Shown here: in pieces, positions 24,845 to 36,200 of the stretch
Layout of the letters: every line of letters begins with the position of its first letter
How positions within the stretch are numbered: the stretch's first letter is position 1
NCBI RefSeq assembly: GCF_001522545.3
Contig: NC_031799.1
Coordinates: 48,182,415 to 48,246,414, forward strand
Source of the DNA: Parus major
Taxonomy: Eukaryota > Chordata > Aves > Passeriformes > Paridae
Length of the DNA: 64,000 nucleotides
Direction of reading: 5' to 3'
Notes under the pieces: generated by a model
Seen by the model: the letters and a program-made list of their open reading frames with translations, nothing else
Database searches by the model: none
What the model was told of the DNA's origin: nothing
Translations under genes and position numbers: made by a program

Positions 24845-24891
24845 ACTGAATGTTATATAGCTCTCTTTCACAGAGCTATATAACATTCAGT
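24845..24891. repeat. Perfect 20-bp inverted repeat with 7-nt loop
   Basis: The left arm ACTGAATGTTATATAGCTCT (24845-24864) is matched without mismatch by its reverse complement at 24872-24891. The loop is CTTTCAC. Upstream, at 24811-24844, are further related pieces ('agctacatataacattct', 'gttatatagctatataac'), so the neighbourhood holds three to four copies of a GCTATATAACATTC-like unit in both orientations. It resembles a hairpin-forming simple element. I cannot assign it to a transposon family, and no rho-independent-type function is expected in a bird. Confidence 0.9.
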
Positions 24892-25114
24892 AACTTAAAA
24901 AGTTACATTTATTTAGTAATCAGGAAGAATATGATGACTATTTTGAAATTTCTGAGATTTCTATCCAAAAGGTGTCCCCTGGACACACAAAAGACAGGAG
25001 CCCCTAGCCCCGCCACAGAGGAGGATATCCACTCTGACCACCTTTATTATCAGTAGATCAGTATCTGTTGAAAAGCAAGTCTCATAGTTACATTAACATG
25101 TGACATTAACACAG

Positions 25115-25925
25115 CAGAGGTAACACAGAATCACACAGAGTGGCTGGGTTGTATATTTTGTACTACTCTTCTGTACTTTATCTTCTGCAGGTTTAGCTGT
25201 AGCAGGTTCCACAGTATTATATCCAGGCAGGTTTTGAACATATCCAGAGAGAAGATTCCACAACCTCTCCATGCACCCTGTTCCAGTGCTCTGTTACCCT
25301 CAAAGAAGCTTTTCCTCATATTTGGACAGAACTTCCTGTGTTTCAGTGTGTGCCTATTGTCCCTTATACCATCACTGGGCATCACACTGGGCATCTGAAA
25401 AGAATCTGGCACCATCCTCTTGACACCCACCTTAAGACATTTCTTGACTGCTAAGATTTCCTCTCAGACATGTCTTCTCCAGGATAAACAGGCTCAGTTT
25501 CCCAGATATTCCACATGAGAGAGATGTTCTGATCCTCTCATCATTCTTGTAGTACTCCTTTCTGGCAGTTCCTTATCTTTCCTGAACTTGGAGCCCAGAA
25601 CAGGACAGCCTCACTAGGGCTGAGCAGATACTTCTTGCAACCTGCTGGCAGTGCTCTTCCTGATACCCCCCTGGATACTATTTGCCTGCTTGGCCCCTAG
25701 AGTACAGTGCTGGCTCATGGACAGCCTGTTGTCCACCAGCACCCCCAGGCTGGTTCTCCAGAGAGACCTGCTTCCCAGCAGGTCAGCCCCAGCCTGTACT
25801 TGTGCACGGGGTTATTCCACCCCAGGTGCAGGATCCTGCCTTTGCTATTGTTGAACTTCCTTAGGCTCTTCTCTGCCCAGCTCCAGTACTGTCTATCAAT
25901 AGCATACTGTAAAGCAATCAGCAAG
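25115..25925 (-). mobile_element. CR1 LINE 3' half, antisense
   Basis: Reverse-complemented CR1 is recognised from 'cagaatcacacagagtggct' (25128) through 'ccctgttccagtgctctgtt' near 25278, 'aacttcctgtgtttcagtgtg' near 25332, 'cttgacacccaccttaagac' near 25420, 'gtgctggctcatggacagcc' near 25708, 'ccaccagcacccccaggctg' near 25734 and 'gggttattccaccccaggtgc' near 25810. This is a long, fairly well conserved piece. Its 5' truncation is near 25925. Open frames inside it on both strands are CR1 shadows. Confidence 0.92.
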
Positions 25926-26024
25926 TTTTTCAGGCTAACAATAGAAATCAGGAAAACCTGCAGTTTCCCTCTAAAAAGTGTTCATTACATTGCAGAGAGC
26001 TATTACTCCCTCTGTTCTTTTTGG

Positions 26025-26205
26025 GGGGAGAATCACACAATCATTAAGGTTGGGGAAAGGCCTCCATGACCAGTGAGTCCAACCATTAACCTAAGCCTCC
26101 CATGTCCATCACTAAACCATGACCCTAAGCATCACATCTACACATTTTTGAACACTTTCAGGAATAGTGATTCCACCAGTTCCATGAATAGCCACTTCAA
26201 AAAGG
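26025..26205 (-). mobile_element. CR1 LINE 3' terminus, antisense
   Basis: The plus strand reads 'agaatcacacaatcattaag' (26029) and then 'gtccatcactaaaccatgac' near 26104 and 'cacatttttgaacactttcag' near 26140. These match the 3' end of the same CR1 subtype as the copy at 6.6-7.5 kb, not the one immediately upstream at 25.1-25.9 kb. It is therefore a separate short insertion. Confidence 0.85.
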
Positions 26206-29200
26206 GAGCTTGTTTTCATTTTGTTTCTTTGAAAGAATGAGGTGATTCAATCCCCTGTCAATCTGATACTTTTCCGTAAAAACTTATTTATCATAAGTTC
26301 AAACTAGCTGCATTAGCTTAGCAAACTTATGATTTCAGAAGTATTTATGAAGTATTCCATGTAACTGCATCTGTCTCAGTGTACTAGGTTGAAGAGGTTT
26401 AAAGGCCATGATTATTATTCAGGGTTAAGATGCAAGCCTAGAAGTTTCTCATGGAAAATATAATATGTTTTGAATTAAGAGGCAGTTCCCAAGCCAACCT
26501 CTTCTAAAAGATACTGGATACTACCATTTAGTACATATGTATATGTGCAAGCAGGGAATACATTTTTTAAATTTCAAATTCTGCCATATTGAAGTTACAG
26601 AGTCAAATAATTCGTCTCCATTGTCAATTTTTATAGCAAAGAAAAGTCTAGGAACCTTAAAGGAAAGGAAGAGACCATAATATAAAATAAATGAATACAT
26701 TGCATAATATTGTAAGAGGAATTTAAGAGAACAGGGAATTCAAATTGAATTTTGTTTCATTCCGTTGTCATAATCTGAAATCCACATTTCCTCTAGAATT
26801 TTTGATCTCTTAAGTAGTCAATATAATTTTTTTTCATAGCACTGTGTTGCAGCGTACTGGATCTGGAATATTTTCTTTTCTCTTCCTTTATTCTGAAAGT
26901 GTCATCAACATATTATTATGTCATATTATTGACTGGAATATAAAACAAACATGCAGTAATTATATAATGTATCAAATATTTGTTTAGAAATCCTACAATA
27001 TAGATTAATCTTTCCAAAGCAGTAAAAAAAGTAAAATATGAAAAGTTGATGACTATTTTATCAGTACTTAAAAGAGTACCTACAAGCTTAAGTAATGGTC
27101 AGAAGACACTGTGATGCATTTAAATCAAGCAATGTAAACATACTGTTTCATTTTTCTTCATAATTCTGTGGGGATAGACATTATTTTACTTTCACTAAGA
27201 CAGAGTTCAAAAATTCTGTTAAGCTAAAATGCTGATGGGTTTGTGAACTTAAAATAGCACAAAAATGTTATTTTTCTCATGTCAGTGCGTTCTTTTACTG
27301 CATCAGCTTATAAAAATTACCTGTGCAAAATGAAGGTCTTTACATATGTGGTATCATTCCTTGCTCGTTGGAAAATGCCTTTTGTTTTTAGGAGTTCTTG
27401 GATACTTTTACTCCTTTTAATTAATTTAATTTAATTCTTTCAAGAAAAAAAGAAAAAAAAGATAGGGTAAAAATATTGTACAATAAAGATGTTTTTGAGA
27501 TAAGTACGTTGTTTCACAGCATTAGATAAATATTATTTCCAAATTTAGAATCAATTAAACATTGAACCAAGAGAAAATAAAAATGTGTTGCTTACTTATG
27601 CCAAGCTCTGAACATATTTTCTAACATTCTGTCTGAATAATCTGTGTTTAAAATTAAATCCTTAGATATTATGCAGTTGCTGAAGTACATTTTTGCAGAA
27701 GGGTAAAGCCAGTGTTAGAGCTGAGATTACGTATGTAGTCTTAAATGGTGTCTGGCACTTTCCTGTTTTGTGAATCAATAATCATCAGCTGCATTGCATG
27801 TCCACAGTGCATCAGTAAGACTTCCCTTACTATGAAGACATTTTCACTGCCCAAACCCAGATTTTTCTGTTCTCAAGACAGACATATGCTAACGGCCCTT
27901 TCCATGCCGCCCTTTGTATTCCCAAATTTTTGTAATCCCAAAAATCTCCACTTGAATGGCATATATATGTGTCACTTGGAGACAAGGGGACCACAGCCTG
28001 AAGTTCTTCATCCCCATCTGTTAAATGACAAGGTCCCAGTTAAATTTAAAGCTGTAAGATCATCTTTCTGTGCAATGATCAGCTGATAACTATGAGCATT
28101 TTGGAAGGAGTTCCTCTTCACCACGTAGTTAGGAATTTAACAGTGCTATAGGACAATTATCTCACAAGTATTTTCTTTAACAATTTCGGAATATTTAAGC
28201 AAAGCAAAGATTTTAAAAAATGTTTTGTAGAATTTTTTATTTTTATCAACTGGTACATATAATTTGTGAAGCAATACCTTCTAAGAAGACTTTTTAAAGA
28301 AAAATAAAAAGGACAAAAAGTGGAAGGATTTTTTTAATCTTGTTCCTGCATTTTCCTGAGCATTTTAGAAGACATGCTCATACCAGCTGTCTTACCCATG
28401 TGAATAACATTTTTAATTATCAGAGCCATACTCAGTTAATTCTGTAGTAAAGGTAGATCACATAAGGATTTCTTTAGATTAAATGTTTGTTTGTTCAGAT
28501 TAAAATTGTACTTTCAGTTAATTAGTAACTGCATGATGCATACACAGTAAAATTTAATGGGAATGCATTTAGACACAATTCACTAATATCACTGATTATT
28601 AATTATTGCTAAGCAAACACAAATGTCATGTTTTATAAAATGTTCTGCTTAAATTGAGCAATCCATAAATATGTTGCAAAACAGACAAATATTAATGCAA
28701 TCCTTAATGAAAAGTATTTTTTTTTCTAGGATAACGCACATAACATAGAGACAAAATTAATCTGCATCACTAAGCCTGAATTTTCTGCTGGGCTCTTGTC
28801 ACTGAGAAGGACAAGGTGTCTAGAAATTATTTTTTCCTCTTCAACCTGATTCTCAATCAGCCTGATTATTGATTCTATAAATGTTTATTTTAGTGTAGCT
28901 CTGGATTAATCTTTCTGTCACCACTGCTTCCCGTTTCCTCTCAGACGTGGAAAGGATGTTTTCTTCTTTCTAGCGCTCCTTGCCCTCATTGTTGCATTGT
29001 GGTCTGAACATTACTGCAAAATGTGTCGATTTTGTGCCGGAAAATAGTTTTTACTTTAAACTTCTATAGACAACTAATTCTGCTCTTCCCATGTTGGTGT
29101 GGTGTGTATCTCTATAATCCATCTTCCCAAGACTGTGTGTTGATCTAAACCAAAACTAAATTTTGGTTTTAGAAAAATGGGGGCATGTTAGATCCTATAG

Positions 29201-29424
29201 CTTATGTGTGGGAAGAAGGTGAATGTCTGGAAAGAGACATGGTTGCTGGATTTGGTATGCATTTGAAACACGTTCAAGTATAAAAGTATTGAAAAAGAAT
29301 ACTTCTGTTGAGCTCATAGGAAAGTTGAATGATATATGTAGGTTCTCTCTTCCATTAGTATCTTGGGTTGCAATGCAAGATGTGACTAAAAGTGTGTATT
29401 CTATTACCATCTGTTTAAACCAGG
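26206..29424. other. AT-rich unique DNA
   Basis: No gene or transposon is recognised. The open frame at 27745-28086 (113 codons) lies in sequence slightly richer in C and G than its surroundings but shows no motif. Poly-A/T runs are frequent, for example 27414-27462. Confidence 0.55.
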
Positions 29425-30012
29425 TGTGGCAGTGTTCTTTATCTCTGCCACAACCCATCCTCCCTCCAGGGGAATATCTTCTGTTAATGGGCCATTGAGT
29501 TTCACTGCTTGACTGATAAAATTACATCATCCCATTGTGAGATGCTCCACCCAGGGGGAGGAGCCAAGCATTCCTACCTGGATATAATCAGAGGCTCCAA
29601 AGGCTACAGTCAGCCTTTCTCCACTGGATTCCCAGAGGAAGTCCAGAATGTTCTAACATCACCACTGGACCTTCAGAGGAAAACTACACCCTTCTAACAG
29701 GATCATTGCTTCAACAGAACCACGTCTGACACTGCAGGAGGACTGCAGCCACCGTTTAATTGGACTGCTACCAGCACCCTGATCAACAGGGTGTCAGGTT
29801 GCATTCTGACTCTGTCAGTGGGTTTTTTATACTATTGGATTTTTATTTTAATTTTCCTAGTAAAGAAGTGTTATTCCTATTCCCATATCTTTGCCTGAGA
29901 GCCCCTTGATTTCAAGATTATAATAATTTGGAGTGGGGGGAGGTTACATTTTTCCATTTCAAGGGAGGTTTCAGCCTTCCCTAGCAGACACTGGTCTTTT
30001 CAAACCAAGATA
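29425..30012 (+). mobile_element. Solo LTR of a passerine endogenous retrovirus, sense
   Basis: The segment starts with 'tgtggcagtgttctttatct' and ends near 'tcttttcaaaccaagata'. It includes the well conserved 3' part 'attcccatatctttgcctga', 'gagccccttgatttcaagat' and 'ttataataatttggagtggg' (29879-29940). I recognise this as an LTR family common in songbird genomes. The GC-rich upstream half (a 'ggggaggagcc' box near 29555) and the T-rich downstream half fit an LTR promoter and polyadenylation region. No internal retroviral sequence flanks it, so it is a solo LTR. I could not identify an obvious matching target-site duplication. Confidence 0.75.
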
Positions 30013-30447
30013 ATTATACAAATCCAGACTTAATAAGATGTAAATACCAGTTCTTCTTAAGTTGTCATTCTGGTTAGAAATGGGTGTTTCAATTTTGTAT
30101 GTCAATGCATATAGAAGGCTCCAGTGTTTTATTATAATGATATTCTTTTCCTTTAGAAGTGCAGAGTGGTAAAGAGGGTCTCAGGCATGAAAGAAGGACC
30201 ATCTGATATTTGAAAAGTTGGCAGCAGATGCTTTGTTGTGGGGCCTGTGGCTATGGTAAAGGACTGATGGCTTTCAAGGTAGTAGGCTTGCTACTTGGTT
30301 CTAAACATTTACTATTATTGTTTAAAATTGTTTTAAAAAAGGAAGAAATTCTGTCAATTTTTTGATCTCCTTTTCATAGTTTGTTGTTCCCAATTGTAAT
30401 TTACAGAGAGATTTGACATTTTTCCTTGATCCTAGGGCCTGAATTGT
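30013..30447. other. Unique DNA between LTR and CR1 cluster
   Basis: Nothing recognisable is seen. An acceptor-like 'attcttttcctttag' ends at 30155, but the frames after it close quickly. Confidence 0.5.
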
Positions 30448-31670
30448 GATTCACTTTCTCTAGGAAAGGAAATGAAAGGAATAATAGTTTGGTGGGAAGG
30501 AACCTTCATCTAGCTGCATGACCCCTTCAAGGCTGAGCAAACAAGAAGGCCTTATTTGGGTAATTGTCCAAACATCTCTTAAACACTGACAGATCACTGA
30601 GCATGTAAGAAGTCTGTTCCAGTGTTTGAACATGCTCTCTGTAAAGGAATGTCTCCTAATATGAAGTCTGAAGCTCCCCTGATACAGCATTGAGCCATTT
30701 CTTTGCCTCCTGTCACTGGATCCCAGGGAAAAGAGGTCAACACTTCCCTCTCCACATCTCAAAAAGATGTAGAAAGAAACGAGGTGATTCCTCAACCTCA
30801 TTTTCTTCAAAGTAGACAAACCCAGTGTTCTTAGCCACTCCTCACAGAAGCAGCAGTTTTGTTGTCCTTCTTTAGACACACTTGAGAACCTTCACATTCC
30901 CTTATAGATTGTGCAGCCCAACACTGCACATAGGACTCAGACCACACTAGTGCTGAATACAGCAGAATCACCTCTTCATTTGATTATCTGTGCTGTGTTT
31001 GATGCCCACCAGGATGCAGTTTGCCCTCTTGGCTGTCTGGGCACACTGCTGGCTCACAACTCTAAAGCCTGCTGTAGACCAGCACTCCCAGATAACCACT
31101 GCAGGACAAATCTCCAGCCACTCGTCTCCTGGTTCATAGTTGTGCCCAGAGTTACTCCATCATAGGCGCAGAATCCAGTGTTAAATTTCAAGCCACTGAT
31201 GATTGCCCAGTGCTCAGTCTATCTAAATCAATCTGCAAGGCCTTTTTTTTCCCTCAAGAGGGTCAACAGCACATCCCAGATTGGCATAATTAGTGTGATT
31301 GCTAATGGGGCATTCCACTCTTGAATCATGATCATTGATAAAAATCCTGAACAAAACTGGTCCTAGAACTGAGCTCTGAGGAACATCACTGGTGACCAGT
31401 CAGCAGTCCCTTTCACTACAACACTTTGGGCACGTCCTTCAGCCAGTTCTTCACCCAGCAACATGAACCTGCTTGTGCAACAGCTGGATAACTTGTCTAG
31501 AAAGATAATATAGGGGACAGTGTCAAAAGCTTTACTAAAATCCAGTCTTACTACATCCACCACCTTCCCTTCATCCACAAGGCAAGTATTTTTCCCTGTG
31601 TGAACCCATCTTGACTGTGTCTAATGATTGAATCATCATTTAGATGCCTTTCAACAGGATTCAGTATCAC
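30448..31670 (-). mobile_element. Older CR1 LINE, antisense (left part, interrupted)
   Basis: Reverse-complemented CR1 runs from about 30448 ('cctgtcactggatcccaggg' near 30708; 'tgtgcagcccaacactgcac' near 30910; 'ctgctggctcacaactctaa' near 31047) into its reverse transcriptase region. On the minus strand, 31363-31578 encodes the motif LDFSKAFDTV, the motif-A region of the CR1 reverse transcriptase. The element stops abruptly at about 31670 within 'aacaggattcagtatcac' and resumes at about 33099 after the inserted sense CR1. It is visibly more diverged than the insert. Confidence 0.88.
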
Positions 31671-33098
31671 TTTCATTTTCGCTGGTGAGGTTCCATATGA
31701 CTGGAAGCTGGCCAGTGTGACACTCATTCACAAAAAGGGTGGGAAGGAGGATCCTGGTAATTACAGACCAGTCAGCCTGACCTCAGTACCCAGTAAGGTA
31801 ATGGATCAGTTTATACTGAGTGCCATCACACAGCACTTACAGGATGGCCAGGGTATCAGACCCAGCCAGCATGGGTTTAGGAGGGGTAGGTCATGTTTGA
31901 CCAACCTGGTCTCCTTTTATGACCAGGTGACTCACCTGGTGGATGCAGCAAAGGCTGTGGATGTTGTCTGTTTGGACTTCAGCAAGGCCTTTGACACTGT
32001 CTCCCAAAGCACACTCCTGGCAAAGCTGGCAGCCCACAGCTTGGACAGGAGCACTCTGTGCTGGGTTAGGAACTGGCTGGATGGTCTGGCCCAGAGAGTG
32101 GTGGTGAGTGGTGCTGCATCCAGCTGGGGGCTGGGCACCAGTGGTGTCCCTCAGGGGTCTGTGCTGGGGCCAGTTCTGATCAGTGTTTTTATTGATGACA
32201 TGGATGAGAGTATTGAGTTTTACATTAGTAAATTTGCAGATGACACCAAGCTGGGAGCGTGTGTTGGTCTGTTGGAAGGTAGGAGGGCTCTGTGGAGAGA
32301 CCTGGAACAATTGGGTGGATTGGCAGAGTTCTAATAGGATGGAGTTTAGTAAGTCCAAGTGCTGGGTCCTGCATTTTGGGCACAATAACCCCCTTCAGTG
32401 TAGCCTTGGGATGGTGTGGCTGGACAGTGCCCAGGCAGAAAGGGACCTGGGGGTGGCCGGTGACAGCCAGCTGAACATGAGCCAGCAGTGTGCCCTGGTG
32501 GCCAAGAAGGCCAATGGCCCCTGGCCTGTATCAGGAATGGTGTGGCCAGCAGGAGCAGAGAGGTCATTCTCCCCCTGCACTTGGCACTGGTGAGGCCACA
32601 CCTGGAGTGCTGTGTCCAGTTCTGGCCACTCAGTTCAGGAAGGACATTGAGACACTTGAGCACATCCAGAGGAGGCAACGAGGCTGGTGAGGGGCTTGGA
32701 ACACAAACCCTGTGAGGAACAACTGAGGGAGCTGGGGCTGTTTAGCCTGGAGAAAAGGAGGCTCAGAGGGACCTTATCACTCTCTACAACTTCCTGAAGG
32801 GTGGTTGTAGGCAGGTTGGTCCCTTTCTCTGGGCAACAACTGACAGAATGAGGGAACACAGTCTTAAGTTGTGCCAAGGGAAATATAGGTGGGATATTAG
32901 GAAAAACCTTTTTACAGGAAAGGTGATAAAGTATTGGAATGGTCTGCCTGGGGAAGTGGTGGAGTCACCATCTCTGTATGTGTTTAGAAAAAGACTGGCT
33001 GTGGCACTCAGTGCCATGGTTTAGTTGAGGTGTGAGGGCATGGATTGGACTCGATGATCTTGAAGGTCTCTTCCAGCCTAGTGATTCTGTGATTCTGT
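31671..33098 (+). mobile_element. Younger CR1 LINE inserted in sense orientation
   Basis: A 5'-truncated CR1 begins near 31671 within the reverse transcriptase coding region and ends with the CR1 terminal repeat 'gtgattctgtgattctgtg' at 33080-33098. It carries the 3' part of the reverse transcriptase (described separately) and a nearly complete 3' untranslated region ('ctgtttagcctggagaaaag' near 32737; 'tgatcttgaaggtctcttcc' near 33055). It splits the older antisense CR1, so it inserted later. This is a nested retrotransposon pair. Confidence 0.93.
31675..32334 (+). pseudogene. CR1 reverse transcriptase remnant (ORF2 3' part)
   Basis: This open stretch encodes the palm-domain half of a CR1-type LINE reverse transcriptase, the enzyme that copies LINE RNA into DNA at the insertion site. 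Visible motifs in order are NYRPVSL, LDFSKAFDTV (motif A, with a catalytic Asp), SGVPQGSVLGP (motif B) and FADD (motif C, the catalytic Asp pair, with Phe in place of the more common Tyr). The endonuclease domain and the finger region are absent because the element is 5'-truncated, and there is no native start; the few upstream codons from 31624 belong to the older antisense CR1. The frame ends at a TAA at 32332-32334. The downstream homology (a segment with FSKSKCWVLHFG) continues in another frame from about 32335, so a frameshift breaks the protein, and a second shift follows near 32520. It is not expected to be functional. Confidence 0.9.
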
Positions 33099-33240
33099 GA
33101 TCTTCTCCATTATTTTTCCAGGTGCTGAAGTTAAACTCATGGGTCTGTAGTTTCCTAGGTTATCCTTCTTGCTCCTCATGTAAATTGGAATAACATAGGC
33201 TAGCCTCCAGGTATCAAGGACTGCCCCTGACTCATTCTTC
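33099..33240 (-). mobile_element. Older CR1 LINE, antisense (right part)
   Basis: The sequence 'atcttctccattatttttcc' followed by 'aggtgctgaagttaaactca' and 'tgggtctgtagtttcctagg' (33098-33160) continues the antisense CR1 reverse transcriptase region interrupted at 31670. The order on both sides of the insert is colinear, so the two parts were one element before the insertion. Confidence 0.88.
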
Positions 33241-36200
33241 TCACAAAGAAACCAAAAAAGGGTAACTGAAAAGCCATTGTACAGAAATAAATCTAAAAAA
33301 TATTTTGTATCTTTTTATAAAACTTAGTAACTAGGAAGTAAAGGAACTATACTCGCTTACAAATTATTCACAGGGATAAAGGTAACTGAACCATGATTTT
33401 TAATTATTAGGAGCTTAAGATACTGTGTAAATAGCAGCAGGAGGAAGGGAAGCAAAAACCAAGCTTTGATTGTTTGCTTGTTTGATTGCTTCTCATTTGG
33501 TTTCCATTTTAACCAATCATGCTAAGTCTATGCATAAATAATGTTCCATATTCATTTTACATTAAAAAATACATAGAAATGACTGCATAAGAAGCATCAC
33601 AGTAATGCTTTCAGCAGTGCGATGGAGATTAAGAAACAAGAAGAAACTTTTCCTTAAGTCTGAATTAAGTAGGGTAATCAGCAGTTTCAGATGTTATTTT
33701 CAGTCAGTAGGGAGGAGACAAAGGAATAAATAGAAATAGAGAAATGGAAAGAAAATAAATTCCTGGACAATATGTAAAAAACATAGCATTTGCATGTAAA
33801 TTTATGTCTTTCGTGTCATTAATTCCTGGGTCTCTTTTAATTGTTATTATTTTGTTCTTTGAGTTCTCTAAAAGTTTAGTACTTTTCTTCATCTCAAAAA
33901 CATTCTGGTCCAATGCTAAGTCCTGTTTCTCATCTCATGACATACTGCTTCATGTTCATCTAATAAATATGCTTATTTTGGTAGTGGTCTCATCATAAGA
34001 TTGGGACACATACAAGCATCTTTCAAACAAAGAAAGCAACAGGGAGACATATCTAGTAGCTTTTCAGGCATAAGAAGTCTCAAAGAAACATGAGACCTTT
34101 CTACCATGAAAAAGGGCAGTGTGGGATGATGCGAGTTGTGGAACTTACACTATGACCATATTCATGTGTTAATTACTTCTCTTAGAGGTGAGATCTCAAG
34201 GCACTGTAGATTAAGCAGGATCCTAAATCAAATCTTCTCTTTCTTCAAAACTGTTACACTAGTACCATCAGGGTTTTTTTTTTTTTATTTATCTGAGTTG
34301 CTATCCTTGATTTTATTTTGCAGTTTATCCCATAGAAATTTCACATTTCAGAGGGATTTGCAATTACTTGTGGTATTTTCCATCTCTGTATCTTCTCCCA
34401 GATTATCGTTTGAGGTTTTTCCCCACTGAATAGTTTTACTAGATTCTGTGATTAAATGTACTCTTACCTGTCCAGAATTAGTTTAGCTTTTGATTTTTTC
34501 TTATAGAATAGACAAAGCTTTTCCAAGTAGTCTTTCTGTTACGCAGAGGATCTGACAGTGGTAATGCACAGGGCTTCGAAATTGAATATGTAGTGTCACA
34601 AAACCGCTGATGGCCTTTCAAGCACAGCACAGGTTAGTTATTGATTTCTTCGTTTTCTGTGTCTTGGTGAACCCAAACTGCTCCAGGCTTACTGAGATGT
34701 TAACAGATGACAAAAGACTGCACAGCAAGCATGCAGGGAGGGAGCAGAGGCAGCCATGTGGCAAGGTTTAAGTACAAATATATCAGGTAGGCAGCAACAA
34801 CAGAAATGCCCCCTTGAATCCCATGACCAGCACAAGGTAAGATGGTTATTCTGATGTTCATAATGGATATACACAGGGGACTCCAGGGTCTTAAACTTGT
34901 TTTGAGTTTCATGACACTAGCATGTTGTGTGTGGCAGCTGGATTTTGCAGCACTGTCCCCATGACTCTAGTAGGCTTTTCATTTGGATAATGCACATAAA
35001 AAGCCCTGACTACCTTTAAGGAGAAACTTGATCCTCATGAAAAGAGATATACTGGAGGTAAGTGTGCCTCAGCAAAGGGTAGACGCTGGGTCAGAAGATC
35101 CCACAGACTCCAGCTTCTTTATATGAAGGGAAGATGGGACTGAGCTGCCGTCTTTACTGCAGTTGTGGCTGGTACATGACATCCTTTGATCAAGCTTTGC
35201 CAGTGGTATTGCCTTAGATGAACTTGACTGGTTGTAAAGGACTTTCTTTAATATGCTTTTGTCTGTGCAATTTAACTTTTTATAACATTTCTAATGAAAC
35301 TTTTTTTGCCCTTAGCTTTATGGAGTCTCTGAAATGCCAGACTAAAAAAAGTAATTAAGTAGAGTAATGGTCTTAAATGCAAATAGTTCTTTGTTGATAC
35401 ATTTTAAAGAATTATTTCTGCAGAACAAAGTCCCGCAGGAGAATTAATGTGCTCCAAAGGATAATACCTATACTATTTTATTATTTTAGAAGAAAACAAA
35501 AAATGGGAAATTTGGGGCTTCTGGTCATATAACAAGGCTGAAGGAAGTATTAGCTTTGTCTTTGCCATATTTTTGCTGTTTCTTTCACAATGGTATTTTC
35601 TTAAAAGCCAAAAGATTTGTTTTGAGTCTAAAGAGACATTTGTGTGAAGGGAAATCCTAAGTGCATTTCTGTCACTTCATTCTCAAACTGCAGTCCCCAG
35701 ATTTTATGTCCAATGGCCCCCTAATTATGGACATGTCTTATCTTTGTGGTCACCTCAATTTTTCTGTGTGAAGTTTCCTTGTGTTCTCAGATTTTGTGAG
35801 CATCCAAAGGTGCTCCAGGTTCTGATTTCACCATAGAGTCTACAAAAAATATAAAGCAACATTTAGCAATTTTCTGAAGTCAATGCAGCTAAAACCATTC
35901 ACATCCTTTTCCTTTTCTCAGAACTAGAACATGCACTAGGATGTGTACATGTTCTTGTTCTGCATATTTCTGTTTCCCAGTCTTGTTCTTCAGCCATCGT
36001 TCTTTCTGGGTGCAAAAGTAAGAGGATAAAAAATTATTTCAAAAATGTCCAAAAAGTGTCACAGCCCTGACGATTATTATATATATTACAGAGAGGACTG
36101 ACACAATTGCTGGGAAATGGGAAATCATCCTACTTTTTTATTACTGGTTTTGAATGGTATTGTTTTATTTCCTTGGACTGGCTGGAATTCCTTCAGAAAT

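Larger units (their letters stand above)
20491..25114. other. AT-rich unique DNA with simple repeats
   Basis: No gene or transposon is recognised. Simple sequences include a (TTG)n run at about 21926-21943, an A run at 22574-22587, T-rich runs at 22787-22811, and ACATACAT/ATAT repeats at 24004-24035. A perfect hairpin at 24845-24891 is listed separately. The open frame at 22363-22698 (minus) crosses the A run and shows no motif. Confidence 0.55.

Noticed and set aside
27745..28086. A 113-codon frame as a gene
   Set aside because: No motif, no splice or poly(A) context. It could at most be a conserved non-coding stretch.
30460..30879. A 139-codon minus-strand frame
   Set aside because: It is the 3' untranslated part of the older CR1 read in frame by chance.
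31624..32334. A 236-codon open frame as a host gene
   Set aside because: It carries CR1 reverse transcriptase motifs, lacks a native start and is frameshifted, so it is a retrotransposon remnant.
31891..32385. A 164-codon minus-strand frame
   Set aside because: Reverse-strand shadow of the CR1 reverse transcriptase.
34980..35060. An exon ending at the strong donor-like GGAG|GTAAGTG
   Set aside because: No upstream acceptor gives an open frame, and stops occur in all frames.
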